Source of the DNA: Alkalimonas mucilaginosa
GTDB lineage: Bacteria > Pseudomonadota > Gammaproteobacteria > Enterobacterales > Alteromonadaceae
Direction of reading: 5' to 3'
Assembly: GCF_036327005.1 (NCBI RefSeq)
Contig: NZ_JAUGZK010000005.1
Location: 225,308 to 289,307 of the forward strand
Length of the DNA: 64,000 nucleotides
The notes beneath the pieces were generated by a model, which was given only the letters and a program-made list of their open reading frames with translations, was not told the origin of the DNA and ran no database searches. Of this stretch, positions 26,108 through 33,974 are shown piece after piece (within the stretch, counting starts at the first letter, position 1; every line of letters starts with the position of its first letter). The translations under genes were made by a program, and so were the position numbers.

Positions 26108-27472
26108 TTATTTACCGATACAGAAACTCGAAAAAATCCGTCCCAATAAATCATCGGAGCTGAATTCACCGGTGATTTCATTCAGGTGTTGCTGGGTTAA
26201 GCGCAGCTCTTCGGCCAGGATCTCACCGGCAATAAAGCTGTGCAGTTGCTCTTGACCCGTTAACAGGTGTTCGTGGGCGCGCTGCAGTGCATCCAGGTGG
26301 CGGCGACGGGCCAGGAAGCTGCCTTCGGTGGTGCCTTCGAAGCCCATGCATTGCTTTAAATGCTCCCGCAGTGCCTCGATACCAGCACCGGTTTTGGCCG
26401 ATAACCGAAAGACCGGCACCGCCTGGTTCAGCTCGGCTTGCATCGGCTCGCCGGTCAGATCGGCTTTGTTTCGAATGACAGTGATGCCCAGTTTTGCTGG
26501 CAGCCGGTCGATAAAATCCGGCCAGATGGTGTGGGGGTCGGTCGCTGCTGTGGTGGTGCCATCCACCATAAAGAGCACCCGATCGGCTTGCTCAATTTCC
26601 TGCCAGGCACGCTCAATGCCAATTTGCTCCACCTGATCGCTGGCTTCTCGCAGGCCGGCGGTATCGATGATATGCAGTGGCATGCCATCAATATGAATGT
26701 GTTCACGCAACACATCCCGGGTGGTGCCGGCAATATCGGTGACAATGGCGGCTTCACGGCCAGCCAAAGCGTTCAGCAGGCTGGATTTACCGGCATTGGG
26801 CCGTCCGGCAATGACCACCCGCATGCCTTCACGCAAAATACTGCCCTGGTTGGCTTCACGGCGTATTTTCGTCAAGACATCAATGATGTCGGCCAAATCG
26901 GTTGCCACTTTGCCATCGGACAGAAAATCAATTTCTTCATCCGGAAAATCAATGGCGGCTTCGACATAGATCCGCAGATGAATGACTTTTTCCACCAGCG
27001 CATGAATACGGGCAGAGAACTCGCCCTGCAAGGAATGCATGGCGGAGCGGGCCGCCTGCTCGGAGCTGGCATCAATCAGATCGGCGATGGCCTCGGCCTG
27101 AGCCAGATCCAGTTTGTCGTTTAAAAAGGCGCGCTCGCTGAACTCGCCTGGCCGGGCAATGCGGACCTGGGGCAGGGCAATGACACGACGTAGCAGCATA
27201 TCCAGCAATACCGGGCCACCATGGCCTTGCAGCTCCAGCACATCCTCACCGGTAAAGGAGTTAGGCCCCGGGAAATACAGTGCGATGCCCTGATCCAGCA
27301 CCGAACCATCACTGTCCAAAAATGGCAGATAATCGGCATAGCGGGCTTTCGGGATTTTGCCAAGCACTGCCTTGGCAACCTGGCTGGCCGCCGGGCCGGA
27401 AATACGGATAATGCCCACTCCGGCGCGGCCGGTCGCAGTGGCGATAGCGGTTATGGTATCGGTGCTGTACAT
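26108..27472 (-). CDS. mnmE: tRNA modification GTPase MnmE
   Basis: A 454-residue protein, the same length as E. coli MnmE. It has an N-terminal tetrahydrofolate-binding domain, a GTPase domain inserted in a helical domain (GRPNAGKSSLLN, then DTAGL and NKAD), and the C-terminal CIGK whose Cys is conserved in the family. It partners MnmG in wobble uridine modification. The ATG at 27472 (MYSTDTITAIAT) fits the family start better than a GTG at 27487; GAGG lies nine bases upstream. A terminator lies just upstream, between yidC and mnmE. Confidence 0.97.
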   Translation of the reverse strand: MYSTDTITAIATATGRAGVGIIRISGPAASQVAKAVLGKIPKARYADYLPFLDSDGSVLDQGIALYFPGPNSFTGEDVLELQGHGGPVLLDMLLRRVIALPQVRIARPGEFSERAFLNDKLDLAQAEAIADLIDASSEQAARSAMHSLQGEFSARIHALVEKVIHLRIYVEAAIDFPDEEIDFLSDGKVATDLADIIDVLTKIRREANQGSILREGMRVVIAGRPNAGKSSLLNALAGREAAIVTDIAGTTRDVLREHIHIDGMPLHIIDTAGLREASDQVEQIGIERAWQEIEQADRVLFMVDGTTTAATDPHTIWPDFIDRLPAKLGITVIRNKADLTGEPMQAELNQAVPVFRLSAKTGAGIEALREHLKQCMGFEGTTEGSFLARRRHLDALQRAHEHLLTGQEQLHSFIAGEILAEELRLTQQHLNEITGEFSSDDLLGRIFSSFCIGK

Positions 27473-27497
27473 GCTGAGTATCCTCACAAATAGTTAT

Positions 27498-27527
27498 AAA
27501 AAAAGCCTGTGAATCACAGGCTTTTTT
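27498..27527 (-). terminator. terminator of the rpmH-rnpA-yidD-yidC cluster
   Basis: A 13-bp stem AAAAAAGCCTGTG / CACAGGCTTTTTT with an AAT loop, 15 bases after the yidC stop and 26 bases before the mnmE start. It is symmetrical and ends in a U run on either strand. Confidence 0.92.
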
Positions 27528-27541
27528 CTGCATTGCTTGGC

Positions 27542-29203
27542 TTACGCCTTCCGGCTATGCAGGCCTTTTTTCTCCATGCCCCGGTAAATATAGAGCATTT
27601 GGGCCAGTGAGATCAGGTTACTGACCAGCCAGTACAGTACCAGACCGCTTGGGAACCAGATAAAGAACACTGAGAAAGCGACTGGCATCCACATCATCAG
27701 CTTGCGCTGCATCGGATCGGTCACCGTCATAGGTGTCAGTTTTTGCATCATAAACATGCTGGCACCAAACAATACTGGCAGCACAAACCATGGATCCGGC
27801 GCCGACAAATCCTGCAGCCACAGCATAAAGGGCGCGTGGCGCAGCTCAACACTTTCGACAAAGACCCAGTACAGTGCCAGGAAAATTGGCATTTGCAGCA
27901 GCAATGGCAAGCAGCCACCCATTGGGTTCACTTTCTCTTTGCGGTACAGCTCCATCATGGCTGGGCCAAGCTTTTGCCGATCATCTTTGTAACGGGCCTG
28001 CAGATCCTCAATTTTAGGCTTGAGGTTGCGCATCTTCGCCATCGACTCGTACTGAATTTTGGTCAGCGGGTACATCACCCCTTTTACAATGATGGTGATC
28101 AAAATAATGGCCAGACCCCAATTGCCCACAAAGCCCTGGATCAAGGTCAGTAACCAGAACAGTGGCTGGGATATAAAAAACAGGAAACCATAGTCGACGG
28201 TCAAATCCAAGCCATTGGCCAGCTCGGCCAGGTTATCCTGGATTTTCGGACCTGCATAGAAAGTTGTTGCGATCACAGTCTGCTCGCCCGGTTGCAACTG
28301 CATAACTGGGCCCAGCACACCTATAACGCCTCGACCACGGTCAATCAGACTGTATAACTTATTATCGGCCTGTTGATCCGGTATCCAGGCAGTTACAAAA
28401 TAATGCTCCAGCATCGCAGCCCAGCCACCCTGAGTTGGGATCGACAGGTTGCGCTTTTGCATGTCTTTAAACTTATATTTTTTATACCGATCGGCGTCGG
28501 TACCATAAGCTCCACCGCGGTAGATAGGCATAAAGAAGCTGCTGTCTTTGCCACCATCAATGGTTTGCAGCAAGTGCTGGTAGTTTTGCACCACCCGTAC
28601 TTCATCGCTTTGGTTGCTGATATGGTATTCAACGCCAACATCGTATTGGCCTGGCCGGAAGATAAAACGTTTTTCAATCTGCAAGCCCTGATGCTGATAT
28701 TGCAGCGGTACGATCAACTCTTGTTGGTCTGCAGTCAGCTTAAAGTTTGATTGACTGACCTGATACAGTGGACGCTCATCGGTATTGTTCTTGTCATCCG
28801 GACCATGCCGACCAATCAAACCGGATTCGGCAATAAAATCAAAACCGGTTTGGCGGCGCATCATGACATAAGGGGTTTGGCTGTCTTTGGTCAGCTCGTA
28901 CTCAGAGAGTTTCAGGCCAATAATATCACCGCCCCGAGTGCTGATTTCTACCTGAAGTACATCGGTTTCAACCCGCACCACTTGCTCTGACTGAGCTGTA
29001 GCCTGGCTTGTTACAGGCGTTGTGGCTGTTGGTTGGGGACCAAACGCATCAGCAGAGAGTTGCAGATCGCCGGAATGATCCAGTTGCTCAGCCTGCGGCT
29101 GTTGAGTGACAGGCTCTGGTCCATAGTCTTGATGCCATTGTTTCCATAGCAAAAAACTGACGAAAGCGAGCGCGATGATTAAAATACTACGTTGCGAGTC
29201 CAT
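27542..29203 (-). CDS. yidC: membrane protein insertase YidC
   Basis: A 553-residue protein with an N-terminal membrane helix (SILIIALAFVSFLLW), a large periplasmic domain (about 40-340) and five C-terminal membrane helices with the conserved KMRNLKPKIEDLQARY cytoplasmic loop. It inserts membrane proteins, including the c and a subunits of ATP synthase encoded in this window. It starts three bases after the yidD stop. Confidence 0.97.
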   Translation of the reverse strand: MDSQRSILIIALAFVSFLLWKQWHQDYGPEPVTQQPQAEQLDHSGDLQLSADAFGPQPTATTPVTSQATAQSEQVVRVETDVLQVEISTRGGDIIGLKLSEYELTKDSQTPYVMMRRQTGFDFIAESGLIGRHGPDDKNNTDERPLYQVSQSNFKLTADQQELIVPLQYQHQGLQIEKRFIFRPGQYDVGVEYHISNQSDEVRVVQNYQHLLQTIDGGKDSSFFMPIYRGGAYGTDADRYKKYKFKDMQKRNLSIPTQGGWAAMLEHYFVTAWIPDQQADNKLYSLIDRGRGVIGVLGPVMQLQPGEQTVIATTFYAGPKIQDNLAELANGLDLTVDYGFLFFISQPLFWLLTLIQGFVGNWGLAIILITIIVKGVMYPLTKIQYESMAKMRNLKPKIEDLQARYKDDRQKLGPAMMELYRKEKVNPMGGCLPLLLQMPIFLALYWVFVESVELRHAPFMLWLQDLSAPDPWFVLPVLFGASMFMMQKLTPMTVTDPMQRKLMMWMPVAFSVFFIWFPSGLVLYWLVSNLISLAQMLYIYRGMEKKGLHSRKA

Positions 29204-29206
29204 AGG

Positions 29207-29458
29207 TTAGCTTTTCTCATTGTGCTTTTCAGGAACGGGATCGTGACCCCCTGGGTGTAAGGGGTGACATTTTAATAGACGTTTCGCTGCTAACCAAGTC
29301 CCTTTGAGCACCCCAAAGCGGGTGATGGCCTCAATGGCGTAGTGGGAGCAACTGGGATGAAACCGACAACTAGGTCCAAATAGCGGACTAATCAGCTTTT
29401 GATAACCATGCAGCAAGGCTAAAGCTAGACGCTGTAATGGCGACAGATTTTGTTCCAT
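29207..29458 (-). CDS. yidD: membrane protein insertion efficiency factor YidD
   Basis: An 83-residue protein with the family core YQKLISPLFGPSCRFHPSCSHYA and KRLLKCHPLHPGGHDPVP. YidD is a small amphipathic inner-membrane-associated protein thought to help YidC. The start lies 34 bases inside rnpA, the usual overlap in this cluster. Confidence 0.95.
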   Translation of the reverse strand: MEQNLSPLQRLALALLHGYQKLISPLFGPSCRFHPSCSHYAIEAITRFGVLKGTWLAAKRLLKCHPLHPGGHDPVPEKHNEKS

Positions 29459-29781
29459 AACCGCTCCAGTTGCTTGCTAAGTTCTTGGTTCTCAGTGTCT
29501 GAGATCGGGCCTTTTACCATCACTACCAGATCAATGGCGGGCAGGCGATGCTGTTGCAATCGGAAGTTTTCCCGAATACAGCGCTTGATGCGATTGCGAT
29601 CCACGGCTAATTTAGCACGTTTTTTGGCAATAATCAGACCTAACCTGGGGTGATCAAGGTTATTTTTGCTGCAAAGGATGGTAAAGAGAGGCGAACCAGC
29701 ACGAAATGGCTGTTGGAATACGCTATTAAATTCGCCAGGAGTTAGCAGACGTAACTCCCTGCCGAATTTAAAGTTTTGCAC
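29425..29781 (-). CDS. rnpA: ribonuclease P protein component
   Basis: A 118-residue basic protein with the RNR signature AVDRNRIKRCIRENFR. It binds the RNase P RNA for tRNA 5' maturation. The start is a GTG with no clear Shine-Dalgarno sequence; it lies 19 bases after the rpmH stop and just after a hairpin (29791-29810), so translation may depend on rpmH or on folding of that junction. Confidence 0.95.
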   Translation of the reverse strand: MQNFKFGRELRLLTPGEFNSVFQQPFRAGSPLFTILCSKNNLDHPRLGLIIAKKRAKLAVDRNRIKRCIRENFRLQQHRLPAIDLVVMVKGPISDTENQELSKQLERLWNKICRHYSV

Positions 29782-29790
29782 GAAGCAATG

Positions 29791-29810
29791 AGCTGTCAGT
29801 TTAGACAGCT
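29791..29810 (-). other. hairpin at the rpmH-rnpA junction
   Basis: AGCTGTC (29791-29797) and GACAGCT (29804-29810) form a 7-bp stem with a 6-base loop that covers the rpmH stop codon. On the minus strand no U run follows, so it is not a terminator. An RNA processing or translation-control role for the rnpA start ten bases further on is possible. Confidence 0.5.
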
Positions 29811-29938
29811 AAACGCTTACGGCCTTTGGCACGACGACGCGCCAGGACCTGACGGCCATTTTTAGTTGCCATACGAGCACGGAAACCGTGCACACGCTTA
29901 CGCTTTAATACGCTAGGTTGAAAAGTTCTTTTGCTCAT
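29801..29938 (-). CDS. rpmH: 50S ribosomal protein L34
   Basis: A 45-residue, very basic protein starting MSKRTFQPSVLKRKR and containing GFRARMATKNGRQVLARRRA, the nearly invariant L34 sequence. It is a component of the large ribosomal subunit. It heads the leftward cluster rpmH-rnpA-yidD-yidC. Its leader holds a perfect 10-base inverted repeat (29958-29967 / 29985-29994) and a near-consensus promoter (30035-30063). Confidence 0.98.
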   Translation of the reverse strand: MSKRTFQPSVLKRKRVHGFRARMATKNGRQVLARRRAKGRKRLAV

Positions 29939-29957
29939 ATTCTTGTCCGTCCGCTTA

Positions 29958-29994
29958 AGATAATACTGCTAGTCGCTCTGTTTTAGTATTATCT
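29958..29994 (-). repeat. inverted repeat in the rpmH leader
   Basis: AGATAATACT (29958-29967) and AGTATTATCT (29985-29994) are perfect 10-base arms with a 17-base loop, ending 20 bases before the rpmH start. It could fold in the leader RNA or bind a protein. Confidence 0.6.
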
Positions 29995-30034
29995 CAGTGA
30001 AACACCAAAACACAGTTGATAAAAATGAGCGCGA

Positions 30035-30063
30035 ATTTTACGTACTCCCGTCAACAAAGTCAA
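30035..30063 (-). promoter_or_regulatory. rpmH promoter
   Basis: On the minus strand TTGACT (30058-30063) and TAAAAT (30035-30040) are 17 bases apart, a near-ideal sigma-70 promoter. The following bases (TCGCGCTC) are a GC-rich discriminator typical of stringently controlled ribosomal promoters. Confidence 0.75.
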
Positions 30064-30107
30064 TGCGATCCTTGATAATATCTACTCCGATCCTGTTGGA
30101 TCCGATG

Positions 30108-30116
30108 TTTTCCACA
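30108..30116 (+). promoter_or_regulatory. DnaA box (relaxed consensus)
   Basis: TTTTCCACA fits TTWTNCACA. A further minus-strand TTATCCAAA, the same as an E. coli oriC box, lies at 30131-30139. Confidence 0.5.
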
Positions 30117-30254
30117 GGTGTAACATTTTTTTTGGATAAAGTGTGCACAATGTAGCGCCGGCAATGACGCTATCATCCTAATGGTACGGCTGCTTCCTGT
30201 GGTTATTTGTGGGCAGTAATGAAATTTATTTTTTTTAATATTCATATGGTTACC

Positions 30255-30283
30255 TTGACTATTCTAACCTGGAAACTTTTTAT
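30255..30283 (+). promoter_or_regulatory. possible dnaA promoter
   Basis: TTGACT (30255-30260) and the AT-rich TTTTAT (30278-30283) are 17 bases apart, about 100 bases upstream of the dnaA start. The -10 is poor. A perfect DnaA box lies about 20 bases downstream. Confidence 0.35.
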
Positions 30284-30302
30284 GAAAAGTCAATATTGAA
30301 GT

Positions 30303-30311
30303 TGTGGATAA
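30303..30311 (-). promoter_or_regulatory. DnaA box (perfect) upstream of dnaA
   Basis: The minus strand reads TTATCCACA. Its place 69 bases before the dnaA start, near the presumed transcription start, suits DnaA autorepression as known in E. coli. Confidence 0.75.
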
Positions 30312-30379
30312 CTAAGACCATAATGGACGCTTATCTCTTCAAAATCGTGTGCTTTAGATAAAAAACTCAGGGAGTCAGG

Positions 30380-31750
30380 GTGTACCAGTCCGTATGGAAA
30401 AATTGCCTGCAAACGCTGCAGCAGGAGTTACCAGCACAGCATTTCAGTATGTGGATCCGCCCTCTGCAGGCTGCGAGCTCAGACGAAGCTTTAACTCTGT
30501 ATGCACCCAATCGTTTTGTTTTGGATTGGGTTCGCGAAAAATATTTAACTAGGATCAATGAGCTGATTCATGATTACTGCGGTGATAATGCGCCACGGCT
30601 GCGGTTTGATGTTGGCAGTAGGCCACAGCACTCAGATCCTGTTGCAGCGGATCGAATCTCTGCAGTAGCAAACTCAGCTGCAACCACCAGTAGAGTTAGC
30701 CCCCCTGAGCCGGCACCTAAGACCATTGTAAAGTCCAATGTTAAAGCCAGTTATACCTTTGAAAACTTTGTGGAAGGTAAATCTAACCAGTTGGCCCGTG
30801 CTGCTGCCAGCCAGGTAGCCGATAATCCAGGCACTGCCTACAACCCACTCTTTATCTATGGTGGTACCGGCTTAGGTAAAACCCACTTATTGCATGCGGT
30901 TGGTAATGGGATCCTGGCAAAAAAAGAAAATGCTAAAATAATTTATATGCATTCTGAGCGCTTCGTGCAGGATATGGTCAAAGCCCTGCAGAACAATGCG
31001 ATTGAAGAGTTTAAACGTTATTATCGTTCAGTAGATGCATTATTAATCGATGACATCCAGTTTTTTGCCAACAAAGAGCGTTCGCAGGAAGAGTTTTTTC
31101 ACACCTTCAATGCGCTACTTGAAGGCAATCAGCAGATTATCCTGACCAGTGATCGTTACCCGAAAGAAATTGATGGGGTAGAAGATCGCTTAAAAAGCCG
31201 CTTTGGCTGGGGGCTGACCATTGCTATTGAGCCGCCAGAGCTGGAAACCCGGGTCGCGATCCTGATGCGAAAAGCGCAGGAGCATCAGATCCGGCTGCCG
31301 GAAGAAGTGGCCTTTTTCATTGCCAAGCGACTTCGTTCCAATGTTCGGGAGCTCGAAGGCGCGCTCAATCGGGTGATAGCCAATGCCAACTTCACCGGTC
31401 GGCCAATCACCATCGACTTTGTGCGTGAAGCGTTACGTGATTTACTGGCATTGCAGGATAAGCTGGTAACCATTGAGAACATTCAAAAAACAGTGGCTGA
31501 GTATTATAAAATCCGTGTTGCCGATTTATTGTCGAAACGCCGCAGCCGCTCGGTTGCACGCCCGAGGCAGATGGCAATGGCACTATCAAAAGAGTTGACC
31601 AATCACAGCTTGCCGGAAATTGGTGATGCTTTCGGTGGTCGTGATCACACTACGGTGCTACATGCCTGTCGCAAGATTGAGTCATTAAAAGAAGAAACGC
31701 ACGAAATCAAAGAAGATTTTCAGAATTTACTGCGCACCTTATCGTCATAA
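30380..31750 (+). CDS. dnaA: chromosomal replication initiator DnaA
   Basis: A 456-residue AAA+ protein. Domain I is at the N terminus (MYQSVWKNCLQTLQQELPAQ), followed by a variable linker. The P-loop GGTGLGKT is near residues 161-168, the Walker B is LLIDDIQFF, and the C-terminal DNA-binding domain has the signature GGRDHTTVLHACRKI. It opens oriC after binding DnaA boxes. The start is a GTG with GGAG five bases upstream. It heads dnaA-dnaN-recF-gyrB. Confidence 0.98.
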   Translation: MYQSVWKNCLQTLQQELPAQHFSMWIRPLQAASSDEALTLYAPNRFVLDWVREKYLTRINELIHDYCGDNAPRLRFDVGSRPQHSDPVAADRISAVANSAATTSRVSPPEPAPKTIVKSNVKASYTFENFVEGKSNQLARAAASQVADNPGTAYNPLFIYGGTGLGKTHLLHAVGNGILAKKENAKIIYMHSERFVQDMVKALQNNAIEEFKRYYRSVDALLIDDIQFFANKERSQEEFFHTFNALLEGNQQIILTSDRYPKEIDGVEDRLKSRFGWGLTIAIEPPELETRVAILMRKAQEHQIRLPEEVAFFIAKRLRSNVRELEGALNRVIANANFTGRPITIDFVREALRDLLALQDKLVTIENIQKTVAEYYKIRVADLLSKRRSRSVARPRQMAMALSKELTNHSLPEIGDAFGGRDHTTVLHACRKIESLKEETHEIKEDFQNLLRTLSS

Positions 31751-31762
31751 TAGGGACCCGTT

Positions 31763-32866
31763 ATGCACCTTAGTATCGACAAAGAAACATTATTAAAGCC
31801 ACTGCAAATGGTTTCGGGCGCCATTGAGCGTCGTCACACACTGCCTATCCTTTCCAATGTGCTGCTGGATGTGCAGCAGGATCAGTTGTCTTTAACGGGT
31901 ACTGATCTGGAAATTGAAATGGTAGCCAGTGTCGCTGTTGCGCAGGTGCACCAGCCAGGGCGTATTACCGTACCGGCACGTAAGCTACTTGATATCTGTC
32001 GCAGCCTGCCGGATGGCTGCCAGATTGAACTTACCCTGGTAGGTGAGCACTTTGTTATCAGCTCTGGTAAGGCGAAGTTTACCTTAACTACCTTGCCTGC
32101 CATTGAGTACCCTAATCTTGAAAGTTGGCAAGGTGAGGTCAACCTGCAGTTGTCTCGCGCCGAGTTAAAGCGCTTGTTGGAAGAGACCGCCTTTTCCATG
32201 GCTAACCAGGATGTGCGTTATTATCTGAATGGGTTGTTGTTTGAGGTTGATCAACAACTGGTTCGCACTGTGGCTACCGATGGCCATCGTTTGGCCATGA
32301 GCCAGTTGCAGCTTGGACAAGCGGTAGCTACGCAGCAACAGCTGATTATTCCCCGTAAGGGAGTATTGGAAATGCTGCGTTTATTGCCGGATGATGATGG
32401 CAGCCTGACACTTAGCCTGGGCTCGAATCATATTCGATTGGTGGATGCTGCTTTCAGTTTTAGCAGCAAGTTGATTGATGGTCGTTTCCCGGACTATCGG
32501 CGCGTGATCCCTCGCAATAGCACCAAGCAGGTCACTGCTCATCGCTCAGTCTTAAAAGATGCTTGTACCCGGGCTTCTATTTTATCCAACGAAAAATACC
32601 GTGGTGTGCGTTTTAACCTTGCTCCAAATGAGCTGCAAATCACAGCCAATAACCCCGAGCATGAACAAGCTGAAGAAGTGATTGAAGTTGAGTATCAAGG
32701 GGATGTGCTTGAGATTGGTTTTAATGTTGGCTATGTGCTGGATGTATTGAACAGTTTAAATACTGATCTGGTAGTGCTGCACTTAAGTGACAGCAACTCC
32801 AGTGTATTGATCGAAGGTGTTGGCAACGCTCAGGCTTCCTACGTCGTAATGCCAATGCGTCTTTAA
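31763..32866 (+). CDS. dnaN: DNA polymerase III beta sliding clamp
   Basis: A 367-residue protein of three similar clamp domains with the family start MHLSIDKETLLKPLQMVSGA and the C-terminal YVVMPMRL, which forms part of the peptide-binding pocket. The dimer encircles DNA and tethers polymerase III. It begins 12 bases after dnaA, with GGGA six bases before its ATG. Confidence 0.98.
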   Translation: MHLSIDKETLLKPLQMVSGAIERRHTLPILSNVLLDVQQDQLSLTGTDLEIEMVASVAVAQVHQPGRITVPARKLLDICRSLPDGCQIELTLVGEHFVISSGKAKFTLTTLPAIEYPNLESWQGEVNLQLSRAELKRLLEETAFSMANQDVRYYLNGLLFEVDQQLVRTVATDGHRLAMSQLQLGQAVATQQQLIIPRKGVLEMLRLLPDDDGSLTLSLGSNHIRLVDAAFSFSSKLIDGRFPDYRRVIPRNSTKQVTAHRSVLKDACTRASILSNEKYRGVRFNLAPNELQITANNPEHEQAEEVIEVEYQGDVLEIGFNVGYVLDVLNSLNTDLVVLHLSDSNSSVLIEGVGNAQASYVVMPMRL

Positions 32867-32873
32867 GGCTTAC

Positions 32874-33974
32874 ATGTCGATACAACTGTTATCGGTTACT
32901 GACTTTCGTAACTTTGTTAGCCAGCAGTTTCAACCTGCCACTGGTTTTAATTTGATCTGTGGTGCCAATGGCAGTGGCAAAACCAGTTTGCTGGAGGCTA
33001 TTTATTTTTTAGCACATGGTCGTTCGTTTCGTACTGCTCGACTGCAACGGATGATTCGCTTTGAAGCGGAACTCAGTGTGGTCCATGCCAAAATCTTGCA
33101 GGCGGAGCAGTTAAATTCGGTTGGCATGCAACGAACCAGACAAGGTGAGTTGACCCTGCGTTTAAATGGCGATACCGCGAAGCGATTGGCGGATATTGCT
33201 CACTTGCTGCCGGTACAATTAATTACCCCGGATAGTTTTCGAATTTTCTTTGGTGGTCCTAAAGAGCGGAGGCATTTCTTTGATATGGGATTGTTCCACG
33301 TGGAACCTTCCTTTTATCAGCATTGGCAGCTTTTTAGTAAAGCCAATAAACAACGAAATGCGTTACTGAAGCAAGGTGCAACAGCAGAACAGTTTCGCTA
33401 TTGGGACAATTTATTTTGCCAAAGTGCTGAGACCATTACTGCATTAAGGCAAGAGTACTTGCAGCAACTAAATGCCGAGTTTCAACAGCAAGTATCGGAT
33501 CATCCATTGCTGAGTAATGTTCAGCTGCAGTTTTATCCGGGCTGGAATCAACAGCTAAACCTGGCAGAGCTGTTGCAACAGAACAGGGCAACGGATGTGA
33601 AAATGGGGTTTACACAAGCTGGCCCCCAAAAAGCCGATTTACGCATCAAAGTCGAGCAGCAACCCGCGGAAGAAGTGTTATCACGTGGGCAGCTAAAGAT
33701 GCTATTATTTGCACTCAAAATTGCTCAAAGCAACGTAATTGGTGCAGTTGCACAAAAGCAACCTATCTTGTTGATTGATGATCTGGCTTCAGAGCTGGAC
33801 GCAGATTCTATGCAGCAAGTGTTCCAATTACTTAAAACGATTAACTCACAGGTTTTTGTAACCGCAATTGAACCTGAACCAGTTTTGCATTTAATGCCGC
33901 CGGCTACAACAGCGGTGTTTCACGTGGAACATGGGACATTGACAGCACGGACAGACGAATATGGCCGAACATGA
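32874..33974 (+). CDS. recF: DNA recombination and repair protein RecF
   Basis: A 366-residue SMC-like ATPase with the Walker A GANGSGKTS near residues 30-38, the ABC signature LSRGQLKML and the Walker B LLIDDLASELD. With RecO and RecR it loads RecA at gaps. The coding sequence contains two parS-type sites (33292-33307 and 33916-33931), so its codon use there is constrained. It overlaps gyrB by 14 bases. Confidence 0.97.
   Translation: MSIQLLSVTDFRNFVSQQFQPATGFNLICGANGSGKTSLLEAIYFLAHGRSFRTARLQRMIRFEAELSVVHAKILQAEQLNSVGMQRTRQGELTLRLNGDTAKRLADIAHLLPVQLITPDSFRIFFGGPKERRHFFDMGLFHVEPSFYQHWQLFSKANKQRNALLKQGATAEQFRYWDNLFCQSAETITALRQEYLQQLNAEFQQQVSDHPLLSNVQLQFYPGWNQQLNLAELLQQNRATDVKMGFTQAGPQKADLRIKVEQQPAEEVLSRGQLKMLLFALKIAQSNVIGAVAQKQPILLIDDLASELDADSMQQVFQLLKTINSQVFVTAIEPEPVLHLMPPATTAVFHVEHGTLTARTDEYGRT
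33292..33307. promoter_or_regulatory. parS: parS site 1 (ParB binding), inside recF
   Basis: TGTTCCACGTGGAACC, whose inner 14 bases are a perfect palindrome. It matches the parS sequence known from pseudomonads and differs by only a few bases from the broad bacterial consensus TGTTTCACGTGAAACA. ParB is encoded at 11272-12150. Confidence 0.9.
33916..33931. promoter_or_regulatory. parS: parS site 2 (ParB binding), inside recF near gyrB
   Basis: TGTTTCACGTGGAACA, a hybrid of the two common parS forms with one asymmetric pair. It lies 624 bases from site 1 and 30 bases before the gyrB start. Confidence 0.85.

Larger units (their letters stand above)
29939..30379. other. divergent rpmH-dnaA control region
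   Basis: About 440 gene-free bases. They hold the rpmH promoter (30035-30063), an inverted repeat in the rpmH leader, DnaA-box-like sequences at 30108-30116, 30131-30139 and 30303-30311, three GATC sites (30067, 30089, 30099) and a possible dnaA promoter near 30255-30283. In pseudomonads this interval is the origin; here the GATC-rich mnmG-mioC interval is the better oriC, so these boxes more likely serve dnaA autoregulation. Confidence 0.7.

Noticed and set aside
29939..30379. rpmH-dnaA interval as the main replication origin
   Set aside because: It has few GATC sites and no tight box cluster with an unwinding element, while the mnmG-mioC interval has all three.
33679..33696. Third CACGTG-containing sequence in recF (TTATCACGTGGGCAG) as a parS site
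   Set aside because: Only the central six bases fit; the flanks lack the TGTT/AACA arms.
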